Below are positions 34,201 to 41,830 of a DNA stretch of 64,000 nucleotides, piece after piece; the first letter of the stretch is position 1, and each line of letters starts with the position of its first letter. The stretch comes from Amphimedon queenslandica. Lineage: Eukaryota > Porifera > Demospongiae > Haplosclerida > Niphatidae. Below the pieces are notes generated by a model that was given only the letters and a program-made list of their open reading frames with translations, was not told the DNA's origin and made no database searches. A program made the translations under genes and the position numbers. The stretch spans positions 128,047 through 192,046 of the forward strand of contig NW_003546261.1 of the NCBI RefSeq assembly GCF_000090795.2, read 5' to 3'.

Positions 34201-35680
34201 AATTACTACTAGCTTGTGTATATTGTCATTTTATATTGATACTAAATAGCCTTGAAATGTGAGATTAATTTTAGATTTGATGAAGCACAAGATTTAATAT
34301 TAATGCTACAATTATTTTGGCGGAGTAAATTGAGCTCCATTTCTATAAATTTTTGCCTCCAATTTCATTTGGTGGTCTGTGGCAGCTCATGTGACAATTC
34401 ATTTCAAAAATTAATTGAACAACTCTTCATTTTTATTTGTACCAAATTTTGTGATCAAGGGTGTATCACTTTATTTTTAGGTACTTCCTGTTCAATTTGC
34501 TGACCAACCTGAACCATCATTCCACAGATACTGGACTAGAAGTCTTTTTGATTTAGCCATCTTCATTATTATTACCGTTCTTGGACTGAACATTGTGATA
34601 GCCATAATAGTTGATCGATTTTCTGAGTTTAGAACTACAAATGTAAGACAGTAAAAAAATAAGGCTCAGTGGTTATTATTATTTTTGTAATAGGAAAGTA
34701 TCAATAACGACAAACAGAAGTCATGTTTTGTATGTGGAATTGACAGGGAGACTTTTGAAAAAAAGAGCAAAAAAGTGAGGCAGATAGCTAGATACTATAA
34801 TGATGATAATATTTATCTTTTCATATAGGGATTTGATCAACATACGAAAATTGATCATCACATGTGGAATTATGTGCATTTCCTCCTTTATCTTGACTCA
34901 GTTGATCCTAATGATTATAATGCAATGGAGAAATATGTACATGAAAAGGTAAGCATACCTCAAAGTACCTATTATGCTATAGAGCTGTTGCACGGAAGTA
35001 ATCAACAGGAGGGTGTAACTAAAATTGAGCTAAATTGTCCGCCATGTTGGGTGGCAAGAAGGCCAAAAATGTACATGGTGGAATGGGGAGAATGGAGAAA
35101 AAATTTGAATAAATTCTGCAGTTGGTATTCCAGACTAATGCAAGGTAGTGGGTAAAGGTATTAAGTGAAGAACTCTCGATAATATTCTGCAGTGATGTAT
35201 GGTATCTCTTTGATGAAAAATCTCAGTTTGTTTCTATTTCTCCATTCATTGACTGTACATTCTTGCCACTCAACACAGCTGACAGGAAGCTTCGCCTGCC
35301 CCATTAATTACATCCATTCAACAGCTCTATAATTTGTAGTATAGTTAGTTGCTATCCAATGTGTGTAGTTACAAATCGTGATAAATAATTTCACTGTAGA
35401 CAAGCAACTTACATGTATCTTTTTATTGCCAATTAATGTGATTATTCCCTTCACTGTTGGCTTTTGAAATGATTAATCAATGCATTTGTGGAGAGTCCCA
35501 TTGAAATAATAACATTATGGGTATATTTTTCTTAATAATAGTTTGAATCTATTTTGTTCATTGAAATCATAATATCATTATTTGTGTTCTTACTTGCAGG
35601 TTTTGAAAGATGACATTGGTTTTTTCCCATTGCATAAAGCAAAGGTGTTAGGAGGGAAAGTCAATGAATCAAATCTCTGA
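4374..35680 (+). CDS. IP3 receptor-like intracellular Ca2+ release channel, 61 traced exons (N-terminus incomplete)
   Basis: Family role: ER-membrane tetrameric channel that releases stored calcium. I joined 61 exons from 4374 to the TGA at 35678-35680. Every junction keeps frame and all introns but one are GT-AG, giving about 2,260 codons. Order matches vertebrate IP3R: MIR-type repeats, RIH, long helical middle, second RIH region, RIH-associated region, six-helix channel, Cys2-His2 C-terminal linker. Best anchors: the S6 segment LGLNIVIAIIVDRF, then CFVCGIDRETF and HTKIDHHMW, which match the family's GVIIDTF, CFICGLERDKF and H..EEHNMW. The protein is shorter than the usual ~2,700 residues because the first ~200 are not securely found. 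Ryanodine receptor is excluded by length and by this linker. Divergent pore and ligand residues suggest a paralogue rather than the canonical receptor. Exon coordinates are given in the segment entries. A possible ATTAAA polyadenylation signal lies near 35878. Confidence 0.9.
5871..6075. mobile_element. MITE, CCGTATAGC family, decayed copy
   Basis: Begins CCGTATAGTGCTTTAATTTTGCGG and ends AAAGTGCTATACAATA, inverted to each other with several mismatches. Same length class (~205 bp) as the copy at 2427. It lies in the intron between exons 5720-5818 and 6134-6219. Confidence 0.65.
6597..7275. repeat. GGGTAAC minisatellite, ~27-bp unit
   Basis: About 680 bp of imperfect tandem repeats built from GGGTAACATGGGTAACAAGAGAAACAA and shorter variants. 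It lacks stops in several frames on both strands, so it gives long artificial ORFs of Val/Thr/Leu/Pro or Asn/Lys/Gly composition. The subterminal part of the surrounding element's inverted repeat contains GGGTAACAGCA, a possible seed for the array. Confidence 0.9.
7630..9522 (-). CDS. Eight-exon gene inside a transposon: 441-residue protein with C-terminal PHD-like finger
   Basis: Exons in reading order on the minus strand: 9522-9510 (ATG), 9479-9326, 9181-9157, 9098-8943, 8901-8664, 8616-8320, 8206-8042, 7907-7630 (stop TAA). Lengths and phases agree at all seven introns, giving 442 codons including stop. No internal stop is seen. The N-terminal ~190 residues form a globular, unrecognised region (LDDGEVLEKLGLPARILVAQ, then FEDVWAPTIKDCHCRRTSM). 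Residues ~220-370 are Ser/Asp/Glu-rich and likely disordered. The last ~50 carry CKIH...CEEC...WIH...CRNC, a PHD-type zinc finger in which the second metal ligand would be His instead of Cys. It lies wholly between the terminal inverted repeats of the 6372-10091 element, in a receptor intron and antisense to it. It could be the element's own protein or a captured host gene. Function unknown. Confidence 0.75.
10731..15468 (+). CDS. IP3R-like gene segment: RIH domain
   Basis: Exons 10731-10792, 12791-12856, 12947-13018, 13090-13230, 13665-13717, 13774-13882, 13931-13986, 14390-14462, 14775-14844, 14898-14929, 14997-15104, 15149-15229 and 15280-15468. The alpha-helical armadillo-like RIH region is recognised by order and spacing. 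IGIEDVLCCLVKDERLITTKV matches the [21 protein letters not shown] region. VFNLLSTLCFTAGKPNRYLQ matches [30 protein letters not shown] ... FIAQLKLFSQIC matches EVWLFWRDSNK ... YQLNLFARMC. Basic IP3-contact residues expected here are not apparent (see findings). The donor after 15229 (GTCAGC) is weak. The phase-2 donor at 13717 and phase-1 donor at 14844 are each completed by the following exon. Confidence 0.85.
10907..11753. mobile_element. Non-autonomous element, CAGGGTTTCC termini (copy 1)
   Basis: The left end is CAGGGTTTCCCACACGTAGC and the right end is CCCTGTGAGAGACCTG. TTCTATGG and TTCTATAG flank the ends (7 of 8 matching), a likely hAT-type 8-bp duplication. The interior has two or three degenerate ~200-bp internal repeats of the AAATTTGGCCAAAGACCCTGTA type. 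Noncoding. It lies in the intron 10793-12790. Confidence 0.65.
12041..12212. repeat. Short inverted-repeat element (GGCAAATTGCTAAATTTT family)
   Basis: The left arm GATTTTGGCAAATTGC and the right arm AATTTACCAAAATTACC are inverted. Related sequence lies at about 24822-24925 and 37318-37515 (CCAAATTTGCC with an ATGAGCATG or GGAGCATGCA centre). It is probably a small MITE family. Confidence 0.5.
16079..16407. mobile_element. Mariner-type MITE with CAGTGGAACCTG ends, spanning an assembly gap
   Basis: The left end CAGTGGAACCTGCTTAATCT and the right end AGCACAGGTTCCACTG are inverted, with TA at both flanks. 143 unresolved bases (16229-16371) lie within it. ORFs called across the gap are meaningless. 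Confidence 0.7.
16229..16371. other. Assembly gap (N run)
   Basis: A run of 143 N in the intron between exons 15280-15468 and 16918-17046. The homology of the flanking exons does not require a coding exon here, but one cannot be excluded. Confidence 0.99.
16494..16783. repeat. Inverted-repeat element ending in CTATACGGTA
   Basis: The left side has CCATATAGCGACTTTC and GGTCAAACTTTTGTTTTT. The right side has GAACGAAAGTTTGACTGAAC and GCTGCTATACGGTA. It looks like another relative of the CCGTATAGC MITEs with a different interior. Confidence 0.5.
16918..20836 (+). CDS. IP3R-like gene segment: central helical region
   Basis: Exons 16918-17046, 18058-18211, 18287-18353, 18504-18558, 18603-18697, 19022-19199, 19736-19883, 20181-20294 and 20715-20836. 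LAVVEPLVSYGFYRK parallels VVNLARNLIYFGFYNF. VFDIKTRVVRILHLLFKQL parallels MDTKLKIIEILQFILNVRL. VNINEILLDLLNCNDDDLR parallels FLRVLLHLTMHDYPPLVSG. The exon ending at 19883 is followed by GC rather than GT. The next in-frame codon would be TAG (19886-19888), so either a GC-AG intron is used or the frame ends. Reading 19883 to 20181 restores frame, and homology continues. Exon 19022-19199 is the source of the duplicated fragment at 41249-41590. Confidence 0.82.
17248..17345. repeat. Transposon-end and GGCCTCGCC repeat fragments in an intron
   Basis: TAGACATGGCAAGTATAGGAG resembles the left end of the 6372-10091 element. It is followed by TTGGCCTCGCCAAGAGTACA, the motif that ends the 29848-30732 element. 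The rest of the 1 kb intron (17047-18057) has nothing recognisable. Confidence 0.5.
20295..20714. other. Intron with repeat shared with 37.6-37.8 kb
   Basis: 420-bp intron. Contains a direct duplication of CTTTCTTTTTTGTCACTGCTTT. Also contains a stretch (about 20560-20690, CCTTTTATTAAATTTACC and neighbours) that recurs around 37655-37790. No coding signal. Confidence 0.5.
20881..29678 (+). CDS. IP3R-like gene segment: second RIH-type region and regulatory middle
   Basis: Exons 20881-20973, 21012-21158, 21321-21443, 21996-22120, 22728-22841, 23248-23386, 24062-24256, 24327-24446, 25460-25592, 26879-27050, 27092-27244, 27304-27367, 27420-27525, 27621-27723, 28256-28319, 28516-28701, 28796-28897, 29201-29311, 29358-29477 and 29529-29678. 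FTLDELVKIIVNPDIEF and FINTEMNFHYSLLQN match LPLDDIVRVVTHEDCIP and YVDTEVEMKEIYTSN. SRDAKFFQRLNEVL matches KKSEKFFKVFYDRM. ICDGQKQEMQNVLR matches LCENHNRDLQNFLR. Exon 28516-28701 is acidic, Gly/Ser-rich and probably a disordered linker. Several introns are tiny: 38 nt after 20973, 44 nt after 20836, 46 nt after 29311. Confidence 0.83.
23817..24037. mobile_element. MITE, CCGTATAGC family, decayed copy in an IP3R-like gene intron
   Basis: Begins CCGTATAGTGGAAAATA and has the same interior as the 2427 copy (GAAAATTGATTCAATACAG, AAAATTAAAGCCACAAAATTG). The right end is eroded (GCTTTGTTAAACTGTA). It lies just upstream of the exon starting at 24062. Confidence 0.65.
25784..26380. mobile_element. hAT-type MITE made largely of TATTAC repeats, 8-bp TSD
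   Basis: The ends CAGACATGGGGT and its inverse ACCCCATGTCTG are 12-bp perfect inverted repeats. ACTGTATG flanks both ends (25776-25783 and 26381-26388), a perfect 8-bp target duplication. The interior is mostly imperfect TATTAC/TTACTA microsatellite-like sequence plus a unique core around 26000-26190. It lies in the intron 25593-26878. Confidence 0.85.
27847..28199. mobile_element. Non-autonomous element, CAGGGTTTCC family (copy 2)
   Basis: Begins TAGGGTTTCCACAAAGCATG and ends near CCTGCAGGAATCCCTA. It shares the interior phrases CATGCTTTATGAGCTGA and TTTTTGGCCAAATTTTTGAGCAACTT with the copies at 10907 and 33489. GGCAGA flanks both sides. It lies in the intron 27724-28255. Confidence 0.55.
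29848..30732. mobile_element. Candidate TIR element with GGCCTCGCCC ends in an IP3R-like gene intron
   Basis: GGCCTCGCCC at 29848 and its inverse GGGCGAGGCC ending at 30732 bound about 885 bp of noncoding sequence. No clear target duplication was seen. The same end motif occurs at about 17292 and, partly, 32896. The intron (29679-30981) would be much shorter without it. Confidence 0.45.
30982..31711 (+). CDS. IP3R-like gene segment: RIH-associated region preceding the channel
   Basis: Exons 30982-31031, 31082-31119, 31190-31314 and 31589-31711. LFKAHQVLMKISDSIANYKN corresponds to the IYILAHQLARHNKELQ helix. HLNQFSQSIEVNYETQNGEE corresponds to YAKHTAQIEIVRLDRTMEQ. KDKVTDLLHWMKAIRK corresponds to FFLRSEDLFNEMNWQKKLR. 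This is the standard RIH_assoc module that sits just before the first transmembrane helix in IP3R and RyR. A 1.3 kb intron (29679-30981) with a repeat element precedes it. Confidence 0.85.
31774..34642 (+). CDS. IP3R-like gene segment: transmembrane channel domain with atypical selectivity filter
   Basis: Exons 31774-31820, 31867-31947, 32005-32223, 32513-32751, 34004-34176 and 34481-34642. Hydrophobic segments: FVLAILTLILNFFVIFF (S1), a luminal loop with several N-x-T/S sites (NHT, NES), WFTGYLLYILGSLHVILSLW (S2), LYRIIFLLFSIFALATSGYL and CGCILYLFL (S3-S4), LIILGLLGLSVLLMFSVISF (S5), and SLFDLAIFIIITVLGLNIVI (S6). The pore loop FCRTLIECYVSVIREGLLGTIGT lies where vertebrate receptors have CETLLMCIV ... 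GLRSGGGVGD. Here the GGGVGD filter is replaced by LGTIGT, without the acidic residue and about two residues shorter. An intron falls directly after the filter (34176/34481). The linker between S2 and S3 is short compared with vertebrate receptors. Confidence 0.9.
33489..33951. mobile_element. Non-autonomous element, CAGGGTTTCC family (copy 3)
   Basis: Shares CATGCTTCATGACCTGACAA and GATAAAATTTGGCC with the other copies and ends GGAAACCCTG. TGCACATG and TACACATG flank it, a likely degraded 8-bp duplication. It lies in the 1.25 kb intron before the pore exon. Confidence 0.55.
34694..35680 (+). CDS. IP3R-like gene segment: C-terminal Cys2-His2 linker and tail
   Basis: Exons 34694-34774, 34829-34948 and 35600-35680. 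CFVCGIDRETF supplies a CxxC pair. FDQHTKIDHHMW, in the next exon, supplies the two histidines. This is the zinc-binding linker domain that couples the cytosolic part to the pore in IP3R and RyR. NYVHFLLYLDSVDPNDYNAMEKYVHE follows the family pattern [26 protein letters not shown]. The last exon ends with DIGFFPLHKAK, like LDWFPRMRAM, and stops soon after. The long C-terminal coiled-coil tail of vertebrate IP3R is therefore absent. Confidence 0.9.
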
Positions 35681-36580
35681 AATGATTGATGTACATGTAG
35701 AAGTCTAAACAGATTTACAAAGCTATACTTTTAACTTGTTATAATCTTAGATTTAGTTGCTGTTTTTACGCTACAGACTATATAATAAGTTGATTTTTTT
35801 CTGATTTTTAATTAAATTGCTAATAATTTTTATAGCTGAAGGACTTATTGTTACGTAATGAACAATTAATTTTGTTTTATTAAAGCTAATTTGCAAAGCT
35901 TATTTTGTTAGAACAAAGTTATGAAAACAAAACAGTGTTTGTACATGCTTCATACATTACAGCATCCCTGTGTACTAGATCTAGGTGTCAGAAAAAGCTT
36001 AGGAATGAGTAACTAAGATGTATTACGTCTTCCTGCAAGGGCAGGGTCTAGAGTTTTGATGGAGTGAATGAGTCAGTGGTAGCTCAGAGGGATATAACTG
36101 GAGGTCTTATAAGAGAAAGTTAACAACTAACCCAAGAAAGAATATCCTTAGGTTTTTAGAGAGAATAAAACTGGTCTTGTATAAGTAGAACTAATATCAT
36201 TATAATACAGTTTGTGTATGCAATTCACAATTCTGTCAATAATAATTTCTTCACTTCATTGTATATCTTCTATGGTACCAATTTAGCAGAAAGATTCATC
36301 AGTAAATTACCTAGATCTATAATTTTTGATCAATCTTGTCAACTAAGCATTATGACTTCATTATAGAGATTCAAAAGATAGACCTGCTGACTCCTATTCT
36401 GTATATACAATGGTATAAATCTAGACTATTTGTGACTACCTAGATCTAGTCACTGCCTATTATCTGTTTTCTGCCTGATAATGGTGGCATTATGATTAAT
36501 ATAAAATTAACAAATGAAATTGAAAACTAAATTTTTAGTTCATCATTGTTGTAATTTAATTTTATTTAAATATCTCTGCA
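35681..36580. other. Intergenic region between convergent genes
   Basis: About 900 bp between the stop of the IP3R-like gene and the stop of the minus-strand CEP20-like gene. AT-rich. Includes ATTAAA near 35878 for the former. No exon with supporting homology was seen. Confidence 0.6.
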
Positions 36581-38491
36581 TTAAGTGCTATGTGCCAGAT
36601 GATTAACTATTCTGTAGAGCAAAGGCCTATAATGATCACAAATAATTAATAGGGACAGGTTTACTGCATGTCACTTACAAATTGCTGTCATCTGGTGGAA
36701 TTTGTAGTTCTCTAGCAACTATGTCACGAGGCAATGTTTCCTCAGTCTGGCCTGATTCTACAGAATATGAGAACAAAGTAAGATAATTATTACTACTGAT
36801 AGCATTATTGATAATTACAAAAGTGCCGTTGTTAATGTTAGTTTCATGGTTATTAATGTGATTGAAATGCTGGTCGATACTGTTATGAAAGGAGTAGTCT
36901 TAAATGGATGCATTCCTATCAAAGGCCCCTAATGGGAGGCACACTACATCTTTTAGTGCTTTAAGGTGGTTCGTGTAACCAAAGAGTTGTTCATCAAGAA
37001 GAACAAGGTAGCTTATTATTTGCCATTGGCAAAGGTATTAGTCCTGGAATATTTTTATTATAATCTGAATATAAAGTACACTATAAAGTGAATTTCAGGC
37101 AAACTTACAAACTTAATATTATCAACAATCTAACCTTTTCATTGCATTTTGTGAGGAATGTGACAAGAGTCACAAGAGGACTAGTTACTTACAAGTTTTC
37201 AATGGTGTAAACTGGCATGCCTTTTGCAATCCTCATACGGATGCTAAGTGAAAAGCAATCAAATGCATACTTTTCTTAAAATGATCAATAACAAAGCTCC
37301 CATATAGCTGGTAATTATGGAGGGGAATGCAAAATTTTTGATGATTAGTGCGTTTTAGTTGGTAAATTAGTGGCTATGTGCAATGGAGCATGCAAATAAA
37401 TGCTTCAAAATCATTAGGTTTAATTTTAGTGAATGATTATCAAAACACCAAATTTGCCAAGATGTCTTCCCCCTTGAATTCATACAAGGTTGTTTAGTTG
37501 GGGGGGGAACATAATAAAAATTAACGAATAACGATAACACTACATATTGTTGGAAATTTTAATTTGATATTCAACTAGATCTAATTAAGTGAAAGTCTAT
37601 TTTACCAGTGCAGGTATGACCTATTATACTCATGATTTCAATAAATTGCTTTTGTAATGAACAAAAATGAATTACAGCAAGTATGAATCCTTTTATTAAA
37701 TTTACCCGGGCTATTTCAGCAAACAGAAGTTTGCCACTTGGAGAAGAAAATCCCAGGTTCTTCCTGTATGAAGCCCTGACCTCCAAAATACAGCTATTAT
37801 TGTATTAGAAATTATAGTAGCAAAATTTCAAGGCTGAAACCAATAGTGCAAGTATTTGATTATTCATTCATTATGATGCTATCTAAAATAGCAATTTTAC
37901 AATTTGAATATTCTTTTATTCCAAATAAGAGTAGCCACTCCCAAGAAATACAAATTTTAGCCACTTCATTCCTTTTTCACTATGTAAACTATATACATGT
38001 GGTTGAATGCTATCTCAAGTGGTAGCAATAAAAGTAATTTTATACTAAACTGTATGAAACAAATATTCATTATGCAGGTATTCAAATACTGAAAAATGGT
38101 ACATGTATTTGTTTCAGCCCTATTACAAATTTACAAGCCTTTTCATGACAAATTATTGAGGTGTAGGGCTGTGATCAGAAGTCAATGATATTTAATTCTA
38201 CTAATAAATAGCTGGAACATGCAGCATCGTATTCTATTCATACTAGGTAATTTTTAGAGGTTACATGTCAATCTTTAAATCCGGATAAATGCATTGGCAT
38301 GCATTTATGTAATAAATAGACATATAAGACAATGCCTACTAATAATACATAATAAATTAATAATGTACAATATTTTCATTACCTTGTGTAAGGACAGCAC
38401 TGGTGTATTTGTAATTATTGAACTGAAGATATTCTTGAATCAGTTCGTTAATGACATAATTTTCTCTGTTCAGTTTAGGCTTTGTATGTTC
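36581..38491 (-). CDS. CEP20/FOPNL-like LisH centrosomal protein, three C-terminal exons
   Basis: Minus-strand exons 38491-38383, 36757-36679 and 36626-36581 (stop TAA at 36583-36581), phases 0-1, 1-2, 2-end, all GT-AG. VINELIQEYLQFNNYKYTSA is a LisH motif nearly matching INELIREYLEFNKYKYTAS of human FOPNL (CEP20/FOR20). It is followed by ESGQ, as in the human protein. DIVARELQIP and NLPLLYRIVNHL match FLIHELNAF and TIPLLYGILAHFL. The family acts at centriolar satellites and basal bodies in cilium assembly. The protein ends soon after the LisH region, shorter than the ~174-residue human form. The N-terminal exon(s) of ~50 residues were not found up to 39 kb. They may lie beyond the transposon-rich stretch, or the gene may be broken. 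Confidence 0.82.
36758..38382. other. Long intron of the CEP20-like gene
   Basis: 1.6 kb. Holds an inverted-repeat element (about 37318-37515) and a stretch shared with 20560-20690. Two minus-strand exon-like pieces near 37000 and 37200 have splice signals but no place in the family alignment. Confidence 0.5.
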
Positions 38492-39054
38492 CTATAGAGA
38501 TTGAATATAATGACAACTATATCTAATTAATAAAATTATAATAAATATTAATACTTCAGTAGTAGATCCTACTACAGTTCATAAAGAAAGTAATTCACAT
38601 TATTAATAAGAGGCAAATAATTTTTGAATAGGCCTCCTGATAGAGTTAATTTGCTCATATAACCTATTGCATTGTATTATTTCAGACAACATTCCCTTTT
38701 ATATTCAATAATAAAATTTGTTAACTTTGGTTATGGAGCAGGTCTTTGTCTGTAACAAAAGCACTCAGCAATCTGAACAGTGAAGAATTTTGAAAAAAAC
38801 AGGAAGGTTGTTGTTAATGCTAAAGGCCTTGTTACACTGGCAAAGTAAAGTGCTTTGATACATATTAATCGTGTTCACACAAGGGTGTTTTCCTAATGAA
38901 GCTCTTTAATGTGAATTGAAAGCAATTCACTTCATGAAGTGGTTCGATCCAGATCAATTTGCTTTTTTATTTTCCCCGCAACCCAAGGCTATGCAAACAA
39001 TAATGATTAATGCGCGGTTACATACAATAACCATCAAACATCTGCAAGCAAAAA

Positions 39055-39748
39055 ATGACTTCTTACTGCAGTGCTGACAAAACTAAATGTCTGGTGGCAA
39101 GTTGGAAAGATGCAATGGTGCAGCAAAACATTAATGAGATTTTTGTTGTAAGGAATAGCTTTCTTTACATGGAGATTGCTTTAAAAATTGGCTAACTAGG
39201 GTTACAAGAATAAAGATTGGAAATGATGTCAAACAGGCTTGTCACTATAAATATAGAAAGGTGAATTGTAGATTATTGTTAGTAAATAATCATACTAGTA
39301 AATGAAAGATTGAAATAGAGTAGCGGGATGGACAGAAAGGACTGTCATTTTAATGAAAGAATCCTGGGCACCAGAGCAGCAACAGACCACCTGTACTCAT
39401 AGAAAGTAGTGAATCCGCTATTATCATCAGTACTAAAGATGACTGTGATACCAATGATGGTGATAAGACTGCTTCGATCAGTTAATTTCAGGTCATTCAC
39501 TTTATTTGATTTAAGGTGTATAGAGCAGTTGCATAGGAGGTACAGAAATTAATGTAACAATTAAAACTCTATTTTCAGGACACACAAGAGACAGAGAGCA
39601 TGAAAAGTCTATGTTAATGTTGATGGAAAAAAGGGAGATGAAAGAGAAGAAAATGTATGATAAAATGGAAGAAAGAAGAGAGAATATGACAAAAGTGTTT
39701 TTGTCATTGATGGAACATATGGCACCACCAAAGCATCAACCATACTAA
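39055..39748 (+). pseudogene. Broken Myb/SANT-like (trihelix-type) gene with coiled-coil C-terminus
   Basis: The ATG at 39055 opens about 46 codons (KCLVASWKDAMVQQ ... RNSFLYMEIALKIG), which fit the first two helices of a Myb/SANT-like DNA-binding domain. A stop (39193) and frame changes follow. A second open piece after an AG at about 39579 reads HEKSMLMLMEKREMKEKKMY ... EERRENMTKVFLSLMEHMA and stops at 39746-39748, a Met/Lys/Glu-rich coiled coil. Such proteins are common companions of Harbinger-type and other transposases, or stand-alone trihelix genes. Probably non-functional unless unseen introns repair the frame. Confidence 0.5.
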
Positions 39749-40178
39749 TCATATGACCATCACAGACTACCATATTACCCACCACATCTACAATAGCCAT
39801 AGTTAACATTGCATGATAGTAACAATAAATATATTTATATGACATGTGACATTATTTATTGTCTAGCTTGCCATCATTTTACTGCCTATGTGTAAATGAT
39901 GGCAACCACTACTCTGGCTTCTCTCTTTCTCTAGCCATTACTTTACTAACGTATACTGGTTCACTTTGCAGTGTAAAATTTTCACAAATCTTGATTTCAT
40001 GGAATTAGGGCTTACCCAGCTAGACTTCATGCACATGTGTATTATTCAGAATAATTAAATAATTAGGCTGCAGAGCAGTGACAAAAGTCATTTGCTCATT
40101 TGGATTACAGCTCAGTAACCCTCTTTGTTTTCCTCTCTCTCCTCGTCTTTGTCTTGTTTCTTTATCCTAACAATCATT

Positions 40179-41830
40179 ATGGCTACTCCAACTTCAGTTC
40201 CAGTGATGGCATCTACTGTAGCGGCTCTAGTTACTTCCTTTATCATTGCCACCATTGCTACAACTTCTGCAACAGCTCACAGAGTTCCTAGTTCAGGTAA
40301 TGCTTCTTCTAGTGTTCCAGCAACATCAGTCTCTTATACAGCAATTGTCTCAGCAATTCAAGCAGCAGTTAAAAAAGGAGATCGATTTTGCAAAGGCAAG
40401 ACCTCTTCCTTTAGTTTCAACGGGTACTACAACTAATACTCTATCCTCCACAGAAGTTGTATTAGGTATGTACTTCTAAATCATTTAAATTAGCTTAGCA
40501 ATACCTCTTCTGACTGGCAGCTTGCTTGCTGCTTAAGCCATTTTTGAACTGGGAGCAAATGTTAGCACTCAAGCCTCCCACCTCCTTTTTTTTCGCTGCC
40601 CGCTTAATTCATTTTCCCCGCTTACGCTTCAGCTTTAACAATTTTCTCACCAACGCTGTGGTTAATCCAGCCTCCCACGCTTTCTTGCCTACTCTGTATT
40701 ATCTTATTCTCATTTCTTATTATTAATATTTTTATTGTTTTGTATTTATTGTCATTGTTATCCTTCAATACGTCTCTCTGGTGGTCACCTGCCTACACTT
40801 TGCCACTTGTATCTCTGGGCAGCTACTGTCTGCCACTGCCACAGTCCCCTCTCATCTCCAGCAAGGGGATCTGCTAGGGTTATAGTCTCACCCTCATTGC
40901 CTCCAATACCCGGCAAGGTGGTAGACAATGTCAGGGCTGGTCTCTTTTTAGACCAAAGGGCAGACAATGCCGCTCTCACTAAGCTAATATCCAAGATTGG
41001 CTCACGCTCAGGAGCCAAGTTGAGGGAATTGGAGAACCCCCTAACCTGGGCTTTCTACATTTCCTGGTATTCCTGGCCATTTCAATGCCAGATAGGACAG
41101 CAAAAGAACTCGCTCCCTAATGTCAAATAGTCATTCACCAAGCACAAAGACATGGAGAGAGGGGCTGGCTCTCGTACAATTGCTTATTTCTCCAGCAAGC
41201 TGCAGTGGAACAAGATTGCTCCTTCCCTGATGGTGATGACTGCTTGTGAATTTTTAGTCTACTCTTGTATTTATTTAAAGTCATAATAATAGCATCTTGT
41301 ATGCTATTGGTTTCTCTTTTCACTAATGAATGATTACTGATAATTTTAAAATGATTTGTATCCAAAACCTCTTGAGGAGGAGAACATTCTTGAATATTTT
41401 GTTGAATTCAACCCAAATATTTTTTTTGCACTTCTGCTGTTGTATATTAACTTAAATTCAATTACAACAGCATAGTTATATAAATCATGTGTAATATATT
41501 TTTTATTTTATAGATTCTATGCATTAGCACATGAAAAACTGATAGAAATTTTTCAAAATCCAGGTTATGAAATTTTTGTTGAGAATGATGAATGTTGAGA
41601 TTCAACTTGTGCCCTGCCCCTCTCCTCCAATCAGATCACTAAGGAGGAAAGCAACAAGAGACAGAGAGTACCCAGCTCCAAACCCCACAAGAGGTTCAAC
41701 TACAACGAATGTTACCAGTTTCACATAAATTTTGTAAATTCATTAATTGCTACCAGGCTTATGGGTCACTGGCTCACCCGGAAATTGCTTGCCCTAAATA
41801 TAGGGGAGGACAAATCAATCTCAACGAAAC
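40179..41830 (+). pseudogene. DIRS-like gag pseudogene interrupted by a receptor-derived insert
   Basis: MATPTSVPVMASTVAAL at 40179 may be the gag start. LPPIPGKVVDNVRAGLFLDQ (about 40898-40957) matches LPPIPVKILERIKRWEFVDL of the fuller element at 49.5 kb. KLRELENPLTWAF and QWNKIAPSLMVMTAC continue gag, with frame shifts between. At 41249 it is broken by foreign DNA. After 41605 it resumes, with a Cys/His-rich retroelement knuckle split by a frameshift (FNYNEC ... NCYQAYGSLAHPEIACPKY). Not functional. Confidence 0.65.
41249..41605 (+). pseudogene. Duplicated fragment of the IP3R-like gene (intron + partial exon) inserted in a gag pseudogene
   Basis: 41249-41590 matches 18757-19099 with roughly a dozen differences over ~343 bp. 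The match covers 265 bp of intron, the AG splice acceptor and 78 bp of the exon starting at 19022. Keeping the intron shows a DNA-level copy, not a processed transcript. The exon part stays open for 26 residues (HEKLIEIFQNPGYEIFVEND) and then meets a stop. CTTGTG flanks the insert on both sides (41243-41248, 41606-41611). Confidence 0.85.

Noticed and set aside
36985-37250. Two minus-strand exon-like pieces (IRMRIAKGMPVYTIEN and YLVLLDEQLF) with matching phases
   Set aside because: They would insert into the CEP20-like protein between LisH and ESGQ, where the family has no extra sequence; the flanking exons already join in phase.
40785-41018. Minus-strand ORF overlapping the gag pseudogene
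   Set aside because: Shadow of the plus-strand gag sequence, which has clear homology to the copy at 49.5 kb.
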